Below, piece by piece: positions 16,889-26,276 of a stretch of DNA of 64,000 nt (position 1 is the stretch's first letter; each line of letters begins with the position of its first letter). The position numbers and the translations under genes were made by a program. Source of the stretch: Bacillota bacterium (lineage in GTDB: Bacteria; Bacillota; Clostridia; Christensenellales; Aristaeellaceae); contig JAEZHM010000081.1 of the NCBI GenBank assembly GCA_023416585.1, forward strand, positions 62,001-126,000, read 5' to 3'. A model generated the notes under the pieces. That model searched no databases and was not told where the DNA came from. It worked only from the letters and a program-made list of their open reading frames with translations.

Positions 16889-17935
16889 CTAGAGCTTTCT
16901 TCTTCCCAGCTTTGCACCGCAGGATTCACGCACGATGAGCGTGTTTTCCATCAGATGCAGGAAGTTTTGCCCCTCCTGCCAGCTGAGCAGATACGATACG
17001 GCCAGCTTGCCCAGTTCACTGATGCGCAGATCAAGCGTCGTCAGCGACGGATGGGTGTATGCGGAAAAGAACTGATTGTCGCAGCCAACCACCGCCATAT
17101 CTTCAGGTACGCGGATGTTCATGCGGTGAAGCTGCCTTAGCGCGCCCATGGCTACCAGATCGTTGATGGCGATGATGGCCGTAGGCCATTCCATTCTTTG
17201 AAGGCTGGACAGAAGCTTCAGTACGCCTTTTGCCCCATCCTCCAGGTTGTAGCCTAGTTCCTGGCGGTAGCGCAGGCCGCTGTCAAGGCCAAGATTTTGC
17301 ATTTCATCCTGATATCCGTGCTCCCGGCTGCTGGAACCGCGCTTTTGGTGGCTGCCGCCCAATAGTGCTATGCGCTCATGGCCCAGCGCATTCAGGTGCC
17401 GCACGGTGATGCGCGCGCCTTCCGCCATGTCGCCGGTGACGCAAACACAGGGGAAATCCTCCACCGGCTCGCTGACGAGAACAATGGGCATATAATTGCG
17501 AAGATGATTCAGTACCCCCAGCTTTTCGGAAGCCTTGGGGTCCTCCACCATGCCGCCGGCCAGGATTACACCGTCTGGCCTGCGCTCGATCAACTGGTCC
17601 AAAAAAGCCTGGTAGCCGCTGGGATTATCGGGAACGCGGCTTAGCATCAGGGAATACCCTTGGGCACTGGCCTCCTCGTCGGCGGCGCTGAAAAGCTCGC
17701 TGTAAAAGGGATTGGCGATTTCCGGAAGACCGATGCTGATCAGGCGGGACTGGCCGCAGTTTAAACCCCTGGCTGCGACGCTTGGTTTGTAGTTGTACTT
17801 GCGAACCACTTCCAGTACCCGCTTTTGCTTGGCTGAACGGGGATTGGGAGTTTCGCTCAAGGCGCGGGAAACGGTGGCGATGGAAACGCCCGCCTCCCTG
17901 GCAATATCGTAGATATTAATGTTGTTACTGGCCAT
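16889..17935 (-). CDS. LacI-family transcriptional regulator
   Basis: 348 residues. HTH at 4-25 (IYDIAREAGVSIATVSRALS), hinge helix NYKPSVAARGL, then a periplasmic-binding-protein-like sensor domain (GLPEIANPFYSELFSAADEE, AIIAINDLVAMGALRQL, AVVGCDN). The ATG at 17935 has AAGGA 7 nt upstream; the in-frame upstream codon is only TTG and overlaps that ribosome site. It is divergent from the permease/binding-protein/GH2 operon. Two GAAAGCGTWTACA sites upstream of that operon are its likely operators. GH9 just downstream may also be under its control. Confidence 0.93.
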   Translation of the reverse strand: MASNNINIYDIAREAGVSIATVSRALSETPNPRSAKQKRVLEVVRKYNYKPSVAARGLNCGQSRLISIGLPEIANPFYSELFSAADEEASAQGYSLMLSRVPDNPSGYQAFLDQLIERRPDGVILAGGMVEDPKASEKLGVLNHLRNYMPIVLVSEPVEDFPCVCVTGDMAEGARITVRHLNALGHERIALLGGSHQKRGSSSREHGYQDEMQNLGLDSGLRYRQELGYNLEDGAKGVLKLLSSLQRMEWPTAIIAINDLVAMGALRQLHRMNIRVPEDMAVVGCDNQFFSAYTHPSLTTLDLRISELGKLAVSYLLSWQEGQNFLHLMENTLIVRESCGAKLGRRKL

Positions 17936-18193
17936 CGGATCATCCTTCAACCGGTAGAATCATCTTCCATAAAAGGGGATCTCACATCCGAGGGAATGAT
18001 GCTTCCATCTGCCTTAACGGCATTTGTTCAAAACGCGCCTGGCCTTTGGGTTGGTAATCATCGCCCGCATTTTATTGGCAGTTTTTGACTGCCTTTCGGA
18101 TTATAACATAAGACAGATGCTTTGACCATCCCTAAAGTAAAGTGTGGGAGCCCGGATTGATTGTGTGTGGGACGAGTGAAGTATATCACAATT

Positions 18194-18207
18194 TGAAAGC
18201 GTATACA
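18194..18207. promoter_or_regulatory. Upstream LacI/CcpA-type operator
   Basis: TGAAAGCGTATACA matches the cre/LacI consensus TGWAANCGNTNWCA at 13 of 14 positions. It lies 253 bp upstream of its near-copy at 18447. Confidence 0.6.
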
Positions 18208-18407
18208 ATATCGCTGTAAAAATGGTGTAAAGGCAGAAGTATTGTATTGAAAACCGAAGATTATGAGGAAGATGGATGCAAGATTTGGTTGATAGACAGA
18301 AATTTATCACATGTATATATTTAATGTGATGAACGATTATCAATAAGTTGTACAGCATATTGCTGGCTAAGTCATTCAAATACTCGTAATTATCCCTAAA
18401 TTTATTG

Positions 18408-18436
18408 TTGACAACCGTAAAAGCTTAGTATATAGT
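18408..18436 (+). promoter_or_regulatory. SigA-type promoter of LplBC/GH2 operon
   Basis: -35 TTGACA at 18408-18413, 17-bp spacer, -10 TATAGT at 18431-18436. The start would fall near 18443, right at the second operator. Confidence 0.75.
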
Positions 18437-18446
18437 GAAATCAATA

Positions 18447-18460
18447 AGAAAGCGTTTACA
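18447..18460. promoter_or_regulatory. Promoter-proximal LacI/CcpA-type operator
   Basis: AGAAAGCGTTTACA, 13 of 14 consensus matches, just downstream of the predicted transcription start, which suits a roadblock or promoter-occluding repressor. Confidence 0.65.
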
Positions 18461-18476
18461 AAATGAGGTGATTTTG

Positions 18477-19454
18477 GTGCCGAGAAATGCGGCGATAGCC
18501 CCACGGCAGGCGGTGGATTCATCCCCTCTGCTATATAAAAGAACACCGTTATCAAAGAAAGTAAAACAAAACAGTACACTTTTATTGATGTGCCTGCCTG
18601 CGATCCTGTTCTTTTTTGCCTTTGCTTATGCACCTATGCCCGGTGCGTATATCGCCTTTACCAAATTTGAATACAACAAAGGCATATTCGGCAGCCGCTT
18701 TGTCGGTTTTGCGAACTTCAAGTTCTTGTTTGAATCCGGCCAGTTGGCATTGCTTTTGCGAAACACCATGCTGTACAATGTCGCGTTTATCCTGATTGGC
18801 AATTTTCTGCAGCTGACATTCGCGATATTGATGAATGAAGTCAAGAGCAAGGCATTTAAAAAGATCACCCAGTCGATGATGTTCCTGCCGCACTTTATTT
18901 CCGCCGTACTTGTAGGCCTTTTGGTTTACAACTTGATCAACTATGATTTCGGCTTTATTTCCTCCCTTGTCCGTGCGGCCGGCGGAACAATGCCTAGGCT
19001 TTATTCTATGCCGTCAGCTTGGCCTTACATCATCGTCGCGGTGATCATCTGGCAGACAACAGGCTATGGTACAGTGGTGTATTTCGCAGCCATCACCGGC
19101 ATCGACGAATCCATGCTGGAGGCAGCCAAAGTGGATGGCGCCAACGGGTTCCAGCGCATTCGCCACATTATTCTTCCCTGCTTAAAGCCCACGGTGGCCA
19201 TCCTTCTTCTGTTTGCCATGGGCGGCATCGTTAAAGGTAACTTCGGCGTGTTTTATAATCTGGTAATCTCAAACTCGGTGCTGTTCAAAACTACCGATAT
19301 CGTTGAAACGTTTGTATACCGCGCTTTGATGAATAACTTCAATTTCACCCAGAGCAGTGCGGTGGGTCTGTTCCAATCGCTGATCGGTTTCGCCATCGTC
19401 ATGATCGCCAACGGCGTGGTCAGGCATATAGAGCCGGATTATTCCCTGTTTTAA
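18477..19454 (+). CDS. Carbohydrate ABC permease, LplB type
   Basis: 325 residues from a GTG at 18477 preceded by GAGG; the frame opens earlier with another GTG inside the promoter, which is not credible. Six membrane helices; EAA loop ESMLEAAKVDGANGFQRIRH; C-terminal segment SAVGLFQSLIGFAIVMIANG is typical of LplB/YtcP-partner permeases. First gene of the operon; pairs with the next gene. Confidence 0.92.
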   Translation: MPRNAAIAPRQAVDSSPLLYKRTPLSKKVKQNSTLLLMCLPAILFFFAFAYAPMPGAYIAFTKFEYNKGIFGSRFVGFANFKFLFESGQLALLLRNTMLYNVAFILIGNFLQLTFAILMNEVKSKAFKKITQSMMFLPHFISAVLVGLLVYNLINYDFGFISSLVRAAGGTMPRLYSMPSAWPYIIVAVIIWQTTGYGTVVYFAAITGIDESMLEAAKVDGANGFQRIRHIILPCLKPTVAILLLFAMGGIVKGNFGVFYNLVISNSVLFKTTDIVETFVYRALMNNFNFTQSSAVGLFQSLIGFAIVMIANGVVRHIEPDYSLF

Positions 19455-19471
19455 AGAAAGGAGGCTGCGCT

Positions 19472-20386
19472 ATGACAACGCTTCGGGCACACGGCAACAA
19501 GGTAAAGCTGGACTGGACCGACCGCACCATCCGCGGCTTCACATATGTGGTCGTATCCCTCTTTGCCATTGCCTGTATTCTACCCTTCTGGCTGATCATT
19601 GCTTCCTCCTTCAGCACGGAGGCTGCCATACGCCGCTCCGGTTTCACACTCTGGCCTTTTGATTTCTCCACCTACTCCTACAGCTTGATTCTGAAGTCCC
19701 CCGACCAATTGATCGGCGCTTATTTGGTGACCATTGCTCTGACATTGGTGGGAACGCTCGTCGGGCTATCCGTCATCGCCATGACGGGATATGCGCTTCA
19801 GCGCAAGGATTTCCACTTTCGCAACATGATCTCTTTCTACATCTACTTTACCTCGCTGTTCTCCGCAGGCCTTGTTCCCTTCTACTATATTATCGTCAAA
19901 GTCTTTGGGTTAAGGGACAATTATCTTGCGGTGCTGCTGCCGCTGCTCATGAATCCCTGGCTCATCATTCTCATGAAGAACTTCGTCAAGGCAATCCCCC
20001 ATGAGATTACAGAATCGGGAAAGATCGACGGCGCAGGTGACTTCACCATCTTTTACAGGTTAATCCTGCCCTCCATGACGCCCGCCCTGGCTACCATCGG
20101 GTTATTCCTGGCGCTTGGGTACTGGAATGAATGGTACTATTCCTCCCTGTTCTTGACCTCCAAAGTTGTGTACAGACCTTTGCAGTACCACCTGTACAAC
20201 ATCATCAATACAGTGCAGTCACTCAAAAACTCCCTGGCGGGAAACAACATCGTGATTCCCGATCTGCCCACCGAAACGCTGAAAATGGCTACCGCCACGC
20301 TGGCCACCGGCCCCGTGATCCTTATATATCCCTTTGTGCAAAAGTACTTTGTATCCGGCCTTACCGTCGGCGCGGTGAAGGGATAA
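19472..20386 (+). CDS. Carbohydrate ABC permease, LplC type
   Basis: 304 residues, six helices, EAA loop HEITESGKIDGAGDFTIFYR, and the PFVQKYFVSGLTVGAVKG ending that marks the LplC/YtcP subfamily. AAAGGAGG precedes the ATG, 17 nt after the LplB-type gene. Forms the membrane channel with that protein. Confidence 0.93.
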   Translation: MTTLRAHGNKVKLDWTDRTIRGFTYVVVSLFAIACILPFWLIIASSFSTEAAIRRSGFTLWPFDFSTYSYSLILKSPDQLIGAYLVTIALTLVGTLVGLSVIAMTGYALQRKDFHFRNMISFYIYFTSLFSAGLVPFYYIIVKVFGLRDNYLAVLLPLLMNPWLIILMKNFVKAIPHEITESGKIDGAGDFTIFYRLILPSMTPALATIGLFLALGYWNEWYYSSLFLTSKVVYRPLQYHLYNIINTVQSLKNSLAGNNIVIPDLPTETLKMATATLATGPVILIYPFVQKYFVSGLTVGAVKG

Positions 20387-20462
20387 TGCTTTGCGCGAGA
20401 TCCCGAAGATAAACTGTATGCGAGAGTTAATAGGCCTTGCGCTTGTTTCTATATGGATTTGC

Positions 20463-20481
20463 GCACTGCATGCTGCAGTGC
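20463..20481 (+). other. Stem-loop before binding-protein gene
   Basis: GCACTGCA/TGCAGTGC, perfect 8-bp stem with a 3-nt loop in the 129-nt gap before the binding-protein gene. No T-run; may protect or process the mRNA. Confidence 0.45.
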
Positions 20482-20515
20482 TGGATCATACTCAAATTTA
20501 TAGGAGGAAAATCGC

Positions 20516-22078
20516 ATGAAGAAACTCGTAGCCCTGTTCATGGTTCTGGCAATGGCTCTGAGCCTGGTCCCCGCTATGGCGCAGGAAGCAGCCGCGACGG
20601 ATTATGCCGCGTGGTTCCCGGGCGTGGACACCAGTGAACACGTTGTGCTGACGTATTACGTCACCGGCAACATACCCACCAACAAGACCAATGACGTTTT
20701 GGCAGCCTTTAACGAGAAGCTGAACAAAGCCATCAACGCCGAACTCCAGATCCAGTGGATCGAGTGGGCTGACTGGCAGACCAAGTACAACCTGGGTTTG
20801 GCTATGCAAGATGGGTCTATTGACCTGATCGGCACCGCCACCGACTGGCTGAACGCTTGGGAAAATGCCGAAAAGGGAGCTTTCTTGCCGTTGAGCGAGG
20901 ATATGCTCAAGACTTACGCTCCCAAGACATGGGCCTCCGTATCCCCCGAACATTGGGATATGACCAAGCTAAACGGCCAGATCTACTTCGCTCCCGAAGA
21001 CAACTATGCGCAATGGACCAACCATGGCTTCCTCTACCGCGGCGACTGGGCCAAGGCAGCCGGTTTGGAAAACGGCGTGAACTCCTGGGAAGAACTGGGT
21101 AAATACTTCCAGTACATCAAGGACACCTATCCCGATGTCATCCCGTGGGATGCCAACGGCAGCGGCTCCTCTTACTCTGATCAGATGTTCGGCGGCTGGA
21201 TCTCCAGCAAGACTGGCGCTATCAACATCGAAGGCATGCCTGTTCCCCTGTTCTTCGGCAAGGGCAAGGACGACCCCTACACCCTGTCCCGCTTCTACCT
21301 GGAAGGCGACGAGCTGGTTAACTTCGCCAAGACTATGAAAGCTTGGGCAGACGCCGGCTACTGGCGTGAAGACGTGCTCAACTACACCGGCGATGTGATG
21401 CAGGAAATGAAGGAAGGCTTAACCGGCGCCCATCAGCACCACACCCAGACCTGGAGGGGTGAGCGCGTCAACATGAACGAGAAGCAGCCCGGCAGCGATA
21501 TCGGCTTCTTCTGGTTCGGCAAGGAATCCAACACTGTTGTTTCCCTGAACATCACCCACGGTGCCATGGCCATCGCCGCGCAGTCCAAGAACCCCGAGCG
21601 CGCCCTGATGACCTATGACCTGATCCGCAACGATCCCACCTTCTACCGCCTGTTCAACTACGGCATCGAAGGCCAGCAGTATGTTATGACCGAAGACGGC
21701 TTCCGCACCCGCCCCGCTTCCTTCACCGAACAGGCTGTGGACGGCGTTGACCTTAACTTCTGGTGGGGCCGCAACGATGACCTGGAAGTGCGTGATGCCC
21801 GAGTGGATTGGCCTTCTTACGATGCTTTGATGAAAGAATACGACGCCGTGAAGATCGACTACCCCTACGGCAAGCTCGTGTTCAACCGTGAGCCCATCTC
21901 CGTGGAACTGGATAACCTGTCCAACGTGTTCCGCACCTACGGCCCCGTCATCTGCTTCGGCAAGGATGACAATCCCGAGACTTATGTGGCCGAGTTCCGT
22001 CAGGCCCTTAAGGATGCCGGCATCGAAAAGGTCATGACTGAAGTTCAGGCCCAGATCGACGCGGTGTATAAGAAGTAA
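20516..22078 (+). CDS. Extracellular solute-binding protein, LplA type
   Basis: 520 residues, the long binding-protein type that goes with LplBC permeases. Signal peptide MKKLVALFMVLAMALSLVPA ends at AMAQEA without a lipobox cysteine. The mature part has LQIQWIEWADWQTKYNLGLA, a DLIGTATDWLN segment and GAMAIAAQSKNPERAL near the C-terminal lobe. AGGAGG is 7 nt before the ATG. It likely binds an oligosaccharide that the GH2 enzyme downstream cleaves. Confidence 0.92.
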   Translation: MKKLVALFMVLAMALSLVPAMAQEAAATDYAAWFPGVDTSEHVVLTYYVTGNIPTNKTNDVLAAFNEKLNKAINAELQIQWIEWADWQTKYNLGLAMQDGSIDLIGTATDWLNAWENAEKGAFLPLSEDMLKTYAPKTWASVSPEHWDMTKLNGQIYFAPEDNYAQWTNHGFLYRGDWAKAAGLENGVNSWEELGKYFQYIKDTYPDVIPWDANGSGSSYSDQMFGGWISSKTGAINIEGMPVPLFFGKGKDDPYTLSRFYLEGDELVNFAKTMKAWADAGYWREDVLNYTGDVMQEMKEGLTGAHQHHTQTWRGERVNMNEKQPGSDIGFFWFGKESNTVVSLNITHGAMAIAAQSKNPERALMTYDLIRNDPTFYRLFNYGIEGQQYVMTEDGFRTRPASFTEQAVDGVDLNFWWGRNDDLEVRDARVDWPSYDALMKEYDAVKIDYPYGKLVFNREPISVELDNLSNVFRTYGPVICFGKDDNPETYVAEFRQALKDAGIEKVMTEVQAQIDAVYKK

Positions 22079-22096
22079 GCCTATTCTCAAGGCGAC

Positions 22097-22133
22097 GGAG
22101 GGCTCGCAATGCGCTTGTGAGCCCTCCCTTTTT
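22097..22133 (+). terminator. Terminator-like stem between binding protein and GH2
   Basis: GGAGGGCTC/GAGCCCTCC stem followed by CTTTTT, inside the operon; partial termination would lower GH2 expression relative to the binding protein. Confidence 0.65.
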
Positions 22134-22149
22134 GAAAGGAGCGCATCCC

Positions 22150-24420
22150 ATGCGTACAATCCTTCCTTTTAACCTTAACTGGCGGTTTCACCTGGGCGAA
22201 GTCGAAAAGGCCTCTTACAAGGGCTATGATGACAGCGCCTGGGATGCCGTGACATTGCCCCATGACTGGGCTGTAACGCAGCCGTTTGATGAAAACTGCT
22301 CCAGTGGTACCGGGTACCTTCCCGGCGGTGTGGGCTGGTACCGCAAGCGCTTCGATTTGCCGGAATTAAATGGCAGGCAGGCATTCATCACCTTCGGCGG
22401 CGTGTACAAGCATGCCCGTGTGTGGGTCAACTCCAATTATCTTGGCATGCGTGCCTATGGATACAGCACCTTTACCTTTGATATTACGGAATTTGTTCAA
22501 CCTGGCAGCAATGTTATTTGTGTGCGCTGCGAGCATAACGAGCTTGCTGACTCCCGTTGGTTCACAGGTAACGGCATTTATCGCGATGTGACGCTGACCC
22601 TTACTTCCCCCGCACATTTTATGAATGACGGTGTGTTTGTGAGCACGGCATCTTTGGCGGAAGAAGAAGCGGTATTATCCGTATCCTCTGAGGTAGCCGG
22701 GGGAGGTACCGCTTCCTTTTCGCTTATGGATGGCCAAGGGCACACTGTTGCAGAGGGGGATTCCTGTCTTATCGTGAAAAATCCCCGCCCCTGGTCGCCG
22801 GAAATGCCTTATTTGTATACGCTGGTGGGTACGGTGAAACAAGACGGCGAAGCTGCTGATGAAGTAAGGATTCCCATAGGCATCCGTACGTTCCGCTTTG
22901 ATCCTGACGACGGATTTTTCCTGAACGGCCAAAATACAAAACTGCTTGGCGTGTGCATCCACCATGACGCCGGCGTACTGGGCGTTGCCGTGCCCAAAGC
23001 GGTGTGGGCGCGCCGCCTTTTAAAGCTGAAGCAGGCGGGTGTGAACGCCATCCGTTTCAGCCACAACCCGCCTTCTCCCGATCTGCTGGACTTATGTGAC
23101 GAAATGGGTTTTCTGGCCATCGATGAAGCGTTTGATGAATGGGAGGGCTGCAAAAACAAGTGGTGGCAAGGCCACAATGTGTATCCGCCCAAGCATTACG
23201 GCTATTCTGATGATTTTCCCGAGTGGCATGAAAAAGACCTTGCAAGCATGGTAAGGCGCGACCGAAACCATCCTAGTATTATTCTGTGGAGCATCGGCAA
23301 CGAAATTGACTATCCCAACGATCCTTACGTACATCCCCTGTTCGCTTTGGTGACGGGGAACAACGATGCCAATAAACCTGAGCAGGAACGAATTTATGAC
23401 CCCAACAAGCCTAATGCCGGAAGGTTGGCTACACTTGTCCGGGAGCTTGTTTCCATTGTCAAACGGTATGATGATACAAGGCCTGTGACAAGCGCGCTTG
23501 CGCTGCCGGAACTGAGCAATCTCACCGGGTACGCTCAGGCGTTGGACGTGGTGGGATATAACTACAAAGAGCAGCTTTACGAAGGCGACCATGCGGAATA
23601 TCCAAGTCATGTCCTTCTGGGCATGGAAAACAATCATGATCCGGAAAACTGGCTTGCGGTGAAGCATCATGATTACATCAGCGGCCAGTTTCTGTGGACG
23701 GGTGTGGATTTCCTGGGGGAGGCACACGGCTGGCCCATACGCATTTCCCAGGCGGGGCTTCTGGATACGGCAGGCTTTGAGAAGCCCAGGTTTGTCTATA
23801 GAAAGGCATTGTGGACAAAAGAACTTTGCGCCGGCGTGGCGGTAGGTAAAGCCAGTGAACTTTGGCGCAGCAGCTTTGTGTGGACGGGTATGCCGGGTGA
23901 AACGGTGCCTGTGCTTGTGTTCACCAACGGCGAGAGCGTGGTACTTTCACTCAATGGGAAAGAGATCGGCTCTGCAAAAGTGGATGAAAGCTGCACGGTA
24001 TCTTTTGAAGTGCCCTATTCTCCCGGCACGCTGACAGCCACCTGCACTCGGGGCAAGGAAATGGCTTCCGCATCGATCGTAACCTCCGGAAAAGCGGTAA
24101 AAATCGAAGCTGTTCCGGATGTGAATATGCTTCCTGCCGACGGGCAGGCTGTTTGCCAGGTGGAAGTAGCATTGCGGGACGATGCCGGCAATCTGGCCGC
24201 CACCGATGACAGGATGATCATATGCCATGTGCTGGGCGGCGCGCAGTTCCTGGGCCTTGAAAACGGCAGCCCCACAGATTTAACCAGCTACGCAAGTTTT
24301 ACCCGGCCTACCTATCAGGGACGTGCCATCGTGTATGTCCGCGCCGGCTGCACGCCGGGGAAGGTAGAGCTGCATTTAAGCGCGCCGGGTCTTTGTGAGA
24401 CGGTGGTTTCCTTACAATGA
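22150..24420 (+). CDS. GH2 beta-galactosidase-type glycosidase
   Basis: 756 residues from the ATG at 22150 (AAAGGAG upstream; the frame opens earlier without a site). Jelly-roll domain about 1-165 (LPHDWAVTQPFDE, GVGWYRKRFDLP), Ig-like domain to about 255, TIM barrel about 260-560 with RDRNHPSIILWSIGNEIDY carrying the acid/base Glu. The nucleophile is probably in HVLLGMEN or near GQFLWTGVDFLGE. The C-terminal 180 residues are beta-sandwich domains, one with a GNLAATDDRMIICHVLGGAQ Ig-like pattern. No signal peptide: acts on imported sugar. A strong terminator follows. Confidence 0.9.
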   Translation: MRTILPFNLNWRFHLGEVEKASYKGYDDSAWDAVTLPHDWAVTQPFDENCSSGTGYLPGGVGWYRKRFDLPELNGRQAFITFGGVYKHARVWVNSNYLGMRAYGYSTFTFDITEFVQPGSNVICVRCEHNELADSRWFTGNGIYRDVTLTLTSPAHFMNDGVFVSTASLAEEEAVLSVSSEVAGGGTASFSLMDGQGHTVAEGDSCLIVKNPRPWSPEMPYLYTLVGTVKQDGEAADEVRIPIGIRTFRFDPDDGFFLNGQNTKLLGVCIHHDAGVLGVAVPKAVWARRLLKLKQAGVNAIRFSHNPPSPDLLDLCDEMGFLAIDEAFDEWEGCKNKWWQGHNVYPPKHYGYSDDFPEWHEKDLASMVRRDRNHPSIILWSIGNEIDYPNDPYVHPLFALVTGNNDANKPEQERIYDPNKPNAGRLATLVRELVSIVKRYDDTRPVTSALALPELSNLTGYAQALDVVGYNYKEQLYEGDHAEYPSHVLLGMENNHDPENWLAVKHHDYISGQFLWTGVDFLGEAHGWPIRISQAGLLDTAGFEKPRFVYRKALWTKELCAGVAVGKASELWRSSFVWTGMPGETVPVLVFTNGESVVLSLNGKEIGSAKVDESCTVSFEVPYSPGTLTATCTRGKEMASASIVTSGKAVKIEAVPDVNMLPADGQAVCQVEVALRDDAGNLAATDDRMIICHVLGGAQFLGLENGSPTDLTSYASFTRPTYQGRAIVYVRAGCTPGKVELHLSAPGLCETVVSLQ

Positions 24421-24451
24421 ACGAAGATTGAAAACAAATAAGAAAAATCCC

Positions 24452-24490
24452 AAAAGGCTGCGGATAACTCGCTCCGCAGCCTTTTCCTTT
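24452..24490 (+). terminator. Terminator of the LplBC/GH2 operon
   Basis: Perfect 13-bp stem AAAAGGCTGCGGA/TCCGCAGCCTTTT with an 8-nt loop and a T-rich tail. Confidence 0.85.
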
Positions 24491-24510
24491 TCCCTATAAG
24501 GAATTTATGG

Positions 24511-24516
24511 TATACT
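24511..24516 (+). promoter_or_regulatory. Extended -10 element before the 550-residue gene
   Basis: TGGTATACT, 43 nt before the ATG at 24559; -35 poor. Confidence 0.4.
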
Positions 24517-24558
24517 GCCAGGTAGAGTTTGCAAATGCTCGGCGCATGAGGGAATGAC

Positions 24559-26211
24559 ATGGGTACAACGCTGGGGAACCTTCATTTATACATTCCTGAT
24601 GGACAAGAGGCTTCAAATCTGGAAAGTTTTGGACATGATGTTTTGCACTTGTCCGACGGATGGATCAGCATTCTGGACAGATTATTTCAGACGGATTTGC
24701 TAAATAAGGAAGCAAAGCGTATATCCAAAGCAGTGGCTGCGCCGGTTCTTTCCTTTTCCCTATTTGATGATGATTATATTGTAATTGGGTTATGGTGGGG
24801 TGGCAGGCGCATTAGTGAATACACCGATTATCCTGCATCCTCTTTAAAGGGCGGGAGCGCCTTTGAGCAACATCTTGGGCTGAGCGGGGAGGATATGGCC
24901 AGACTCCGCCACATATTGCGCCGCGCGGATGCCAGGCGCAAAGCGGAACTGCTGGAGGAGCTATTTGGAGTGGCTCTCATTATAGATACGGATTTTATTA
25001 AAGATGGGACAGAAAGCTTTACCCGGCATAAGGGACGGGAGCTATTTGACGCGTATTGGGCTGAACAAAGCCGGATGGAAAATATCCAGAACAAAACAAA
25101 GGCCGTATTAACCCAAGAGCTTCGTGCAAAGATTGTATGCCTGGATGGCAATATGCTTTTGTCATATCCAGATGAACACGGCATTCATCCCCATGACAAG
25201 ATGGAGCCTTATGTTCTAGAAAACGGATCCTTGATGCCCATGCTGGGAGACGATATTCACGCCGGCATACCGGTGCAAATTCTTACTAACGGCTGCCAAG
25301 CCACTGTGATGAAGCGTTCGTATGACCCTGAAAAAGGAAGCGTATCATGGCCCTTGGCTGTCCAGTACAATTTGGGCGGTTCCCGAATCAGGCAATTTCC
25401 ACTGCCCGACAAAATACAGCGGTTTTCCTGTATGCTTGCGGATGGCAGTATCATTGCCCAGCAGACGGAGGATATCCAAACCGATGGTTGGGGGAAGCCG
25501 TGGCTCATATGTATCGCTGCGGATGGAAGCGAACGCTGGCGTATGGCGCTGGAAGGCGTACGGTTTGATGGTGATGCCTTCATTCATGAAGGACATATTT
25601 ATGTTGCTACGCAGGAATTGCAAACCAGCATAAACTTGTACAAGGTAGATTTTTGGGGGAAGATACTTGGCCAAAGAAACTTTCCGCAGGTTATAGAATT
25701 GGATTTCATGCATCTTAAGCAAGACGGGCTTCTGTGTGTCGTAAGAGAACCGGCTCAGCAGGAGGGGAATTGCTGGTACATTATGATCTTGAATGAGGAT
25801 CTTTCCACACGTTTATCCTTTTGTCTGCCGCATGGAATCTGGCCAAGTATAAACTCACGATTTGGCGGGAGTGTGCTGGATGAGCAGGAGAAAAAACTGT
25901 ATTTTGCTACGCTTGATTCGAATGTTGTTAGGGTAGACCTTGATAAATTGGAATGCCATGCAGAACATTTACCCGGCTTATGCAGCCTGGATTGCATGGA
26001 TCAGGAGGGGTTTCTGTATTGCCTTCAGAACAATTCCACGGTGTGTGTGTTGGACAGTAAATTGCAATTGATCTCAAGGCATCGTCTGAAGGGAAATGTT
26101 TGTCATATGCAACCCACTGGCACTGGAGTATACGCCATCACCAGCGCAGGGGATTCCGCAATGTGGGGAGAACCTGAGAAGTGCATCGTCCGCGTTTATC
26201 GGGTGGTTTAG
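24559..26211 (+). CDS. Unrecognised protein with propeller-like C-terminal half
   Basis: 550 residues, no signal peptide or membrane segment. ATG has GAGGG 6 nt upstream. Residues 1-190 look mainly helical, with a charged stretch around LRHILRRADARRKAELLEEL. Residues about 190-550 show repeated strands of the type DGSIIAQQTEDIQTDGW, GHIYVATQELQTSINLYKV, KKLYFATLDSNVVRVDLDK, GFLYCLQNNSTVCVLDSK, which suggests a beta-propeller of PQQ/WD-like blades. I know no named family. It stands alone between two terminators. Codon use looks slightly more AT-rich than its neighbours. Confidence 0.6.
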   Translation: MGTTLGNLHLYIPDGQEASNLESFGHDVLHLSDGWISILDRLFQTDLLNKEAKRISKAVAAPVLSFSLFDDDYIVIGLWWGGRRISEYTDYPASSLKGGSAFEQHLGLSGEDMARLRHILRRADARRKAELLEELFGVALIIDTDFIKDGTESFTRHKGRELFDAYWAEQSRMENIQNKTKAVLTQELRAKIVCLDGNMLLSYPDEHGIHPHDKMEPYVLENGSLMPMLGDDIHAGIPVQILTNGCQATVMKRSYDPEKGSVSWPLAVQYNLGGSRIRQFPLPDKIQRFSCMLADGSIIAQQTEDIQTDGWGKPWLICIAADGSERWRMALEGVRFDGDAFIHEGHIYVATQELQTSINLYKVDFWGKILGQRNFPQVIELDFMHLKQDGLLCVVREPAQQEGNCWYIMILNEDLSTRLSFCLPHGIWPSINSRFGGSVLDEQEKKLYFATLDSNVVRVDLDKLECHAEHLPGLCSLDCMDQEGFLYCLQNNSTVCVLDSKLQLISRHRLKGNVCHMQPTGTGVYAITSAGDSAMWGEPEKCIVRVYRVV

Positions 26212-26225
26212 CATTTTAGGAAATA

Positions 26226-26261
26226 AAAAACCAGCCTGTCCAATCGGCACGGCTGGTTTTT
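26226..26261. terminator. Bidirectional terminator between the 550-residue gene and rplT
   Basis: AAAAACCAGCC/GGCTGGTTTTT stem gives T-runs on both strands between the converging genes. Confidence 0.85.
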
Positions 26262-26276
26262 ATGGATGAATCACGG

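Larger units (their letters stand above)
17936..18476. other. 541-bp divergent regulatory region, no gene
   Basis: AT-rich between 18100 and 18440. It holds a leftward TATAAT at 18100-18105 (probable lacI -10, poor -35), an inverted repeat GGCAGT/ACTGCC at 18077-18093, two LacI/cre-type sites (18194, 18447) and the rightward promoter (18408-18436). The 92-codon leftward frame here has no ribosome site or family likeness. Confidence 0.6.

Noticed and set aside
18101..18379. 92-codon leftward frame in the LacI divergent region
   Set aside because: AT-rich, Cys/Ile/His-heavy, no ribosome site, overlaps an operator; chance.
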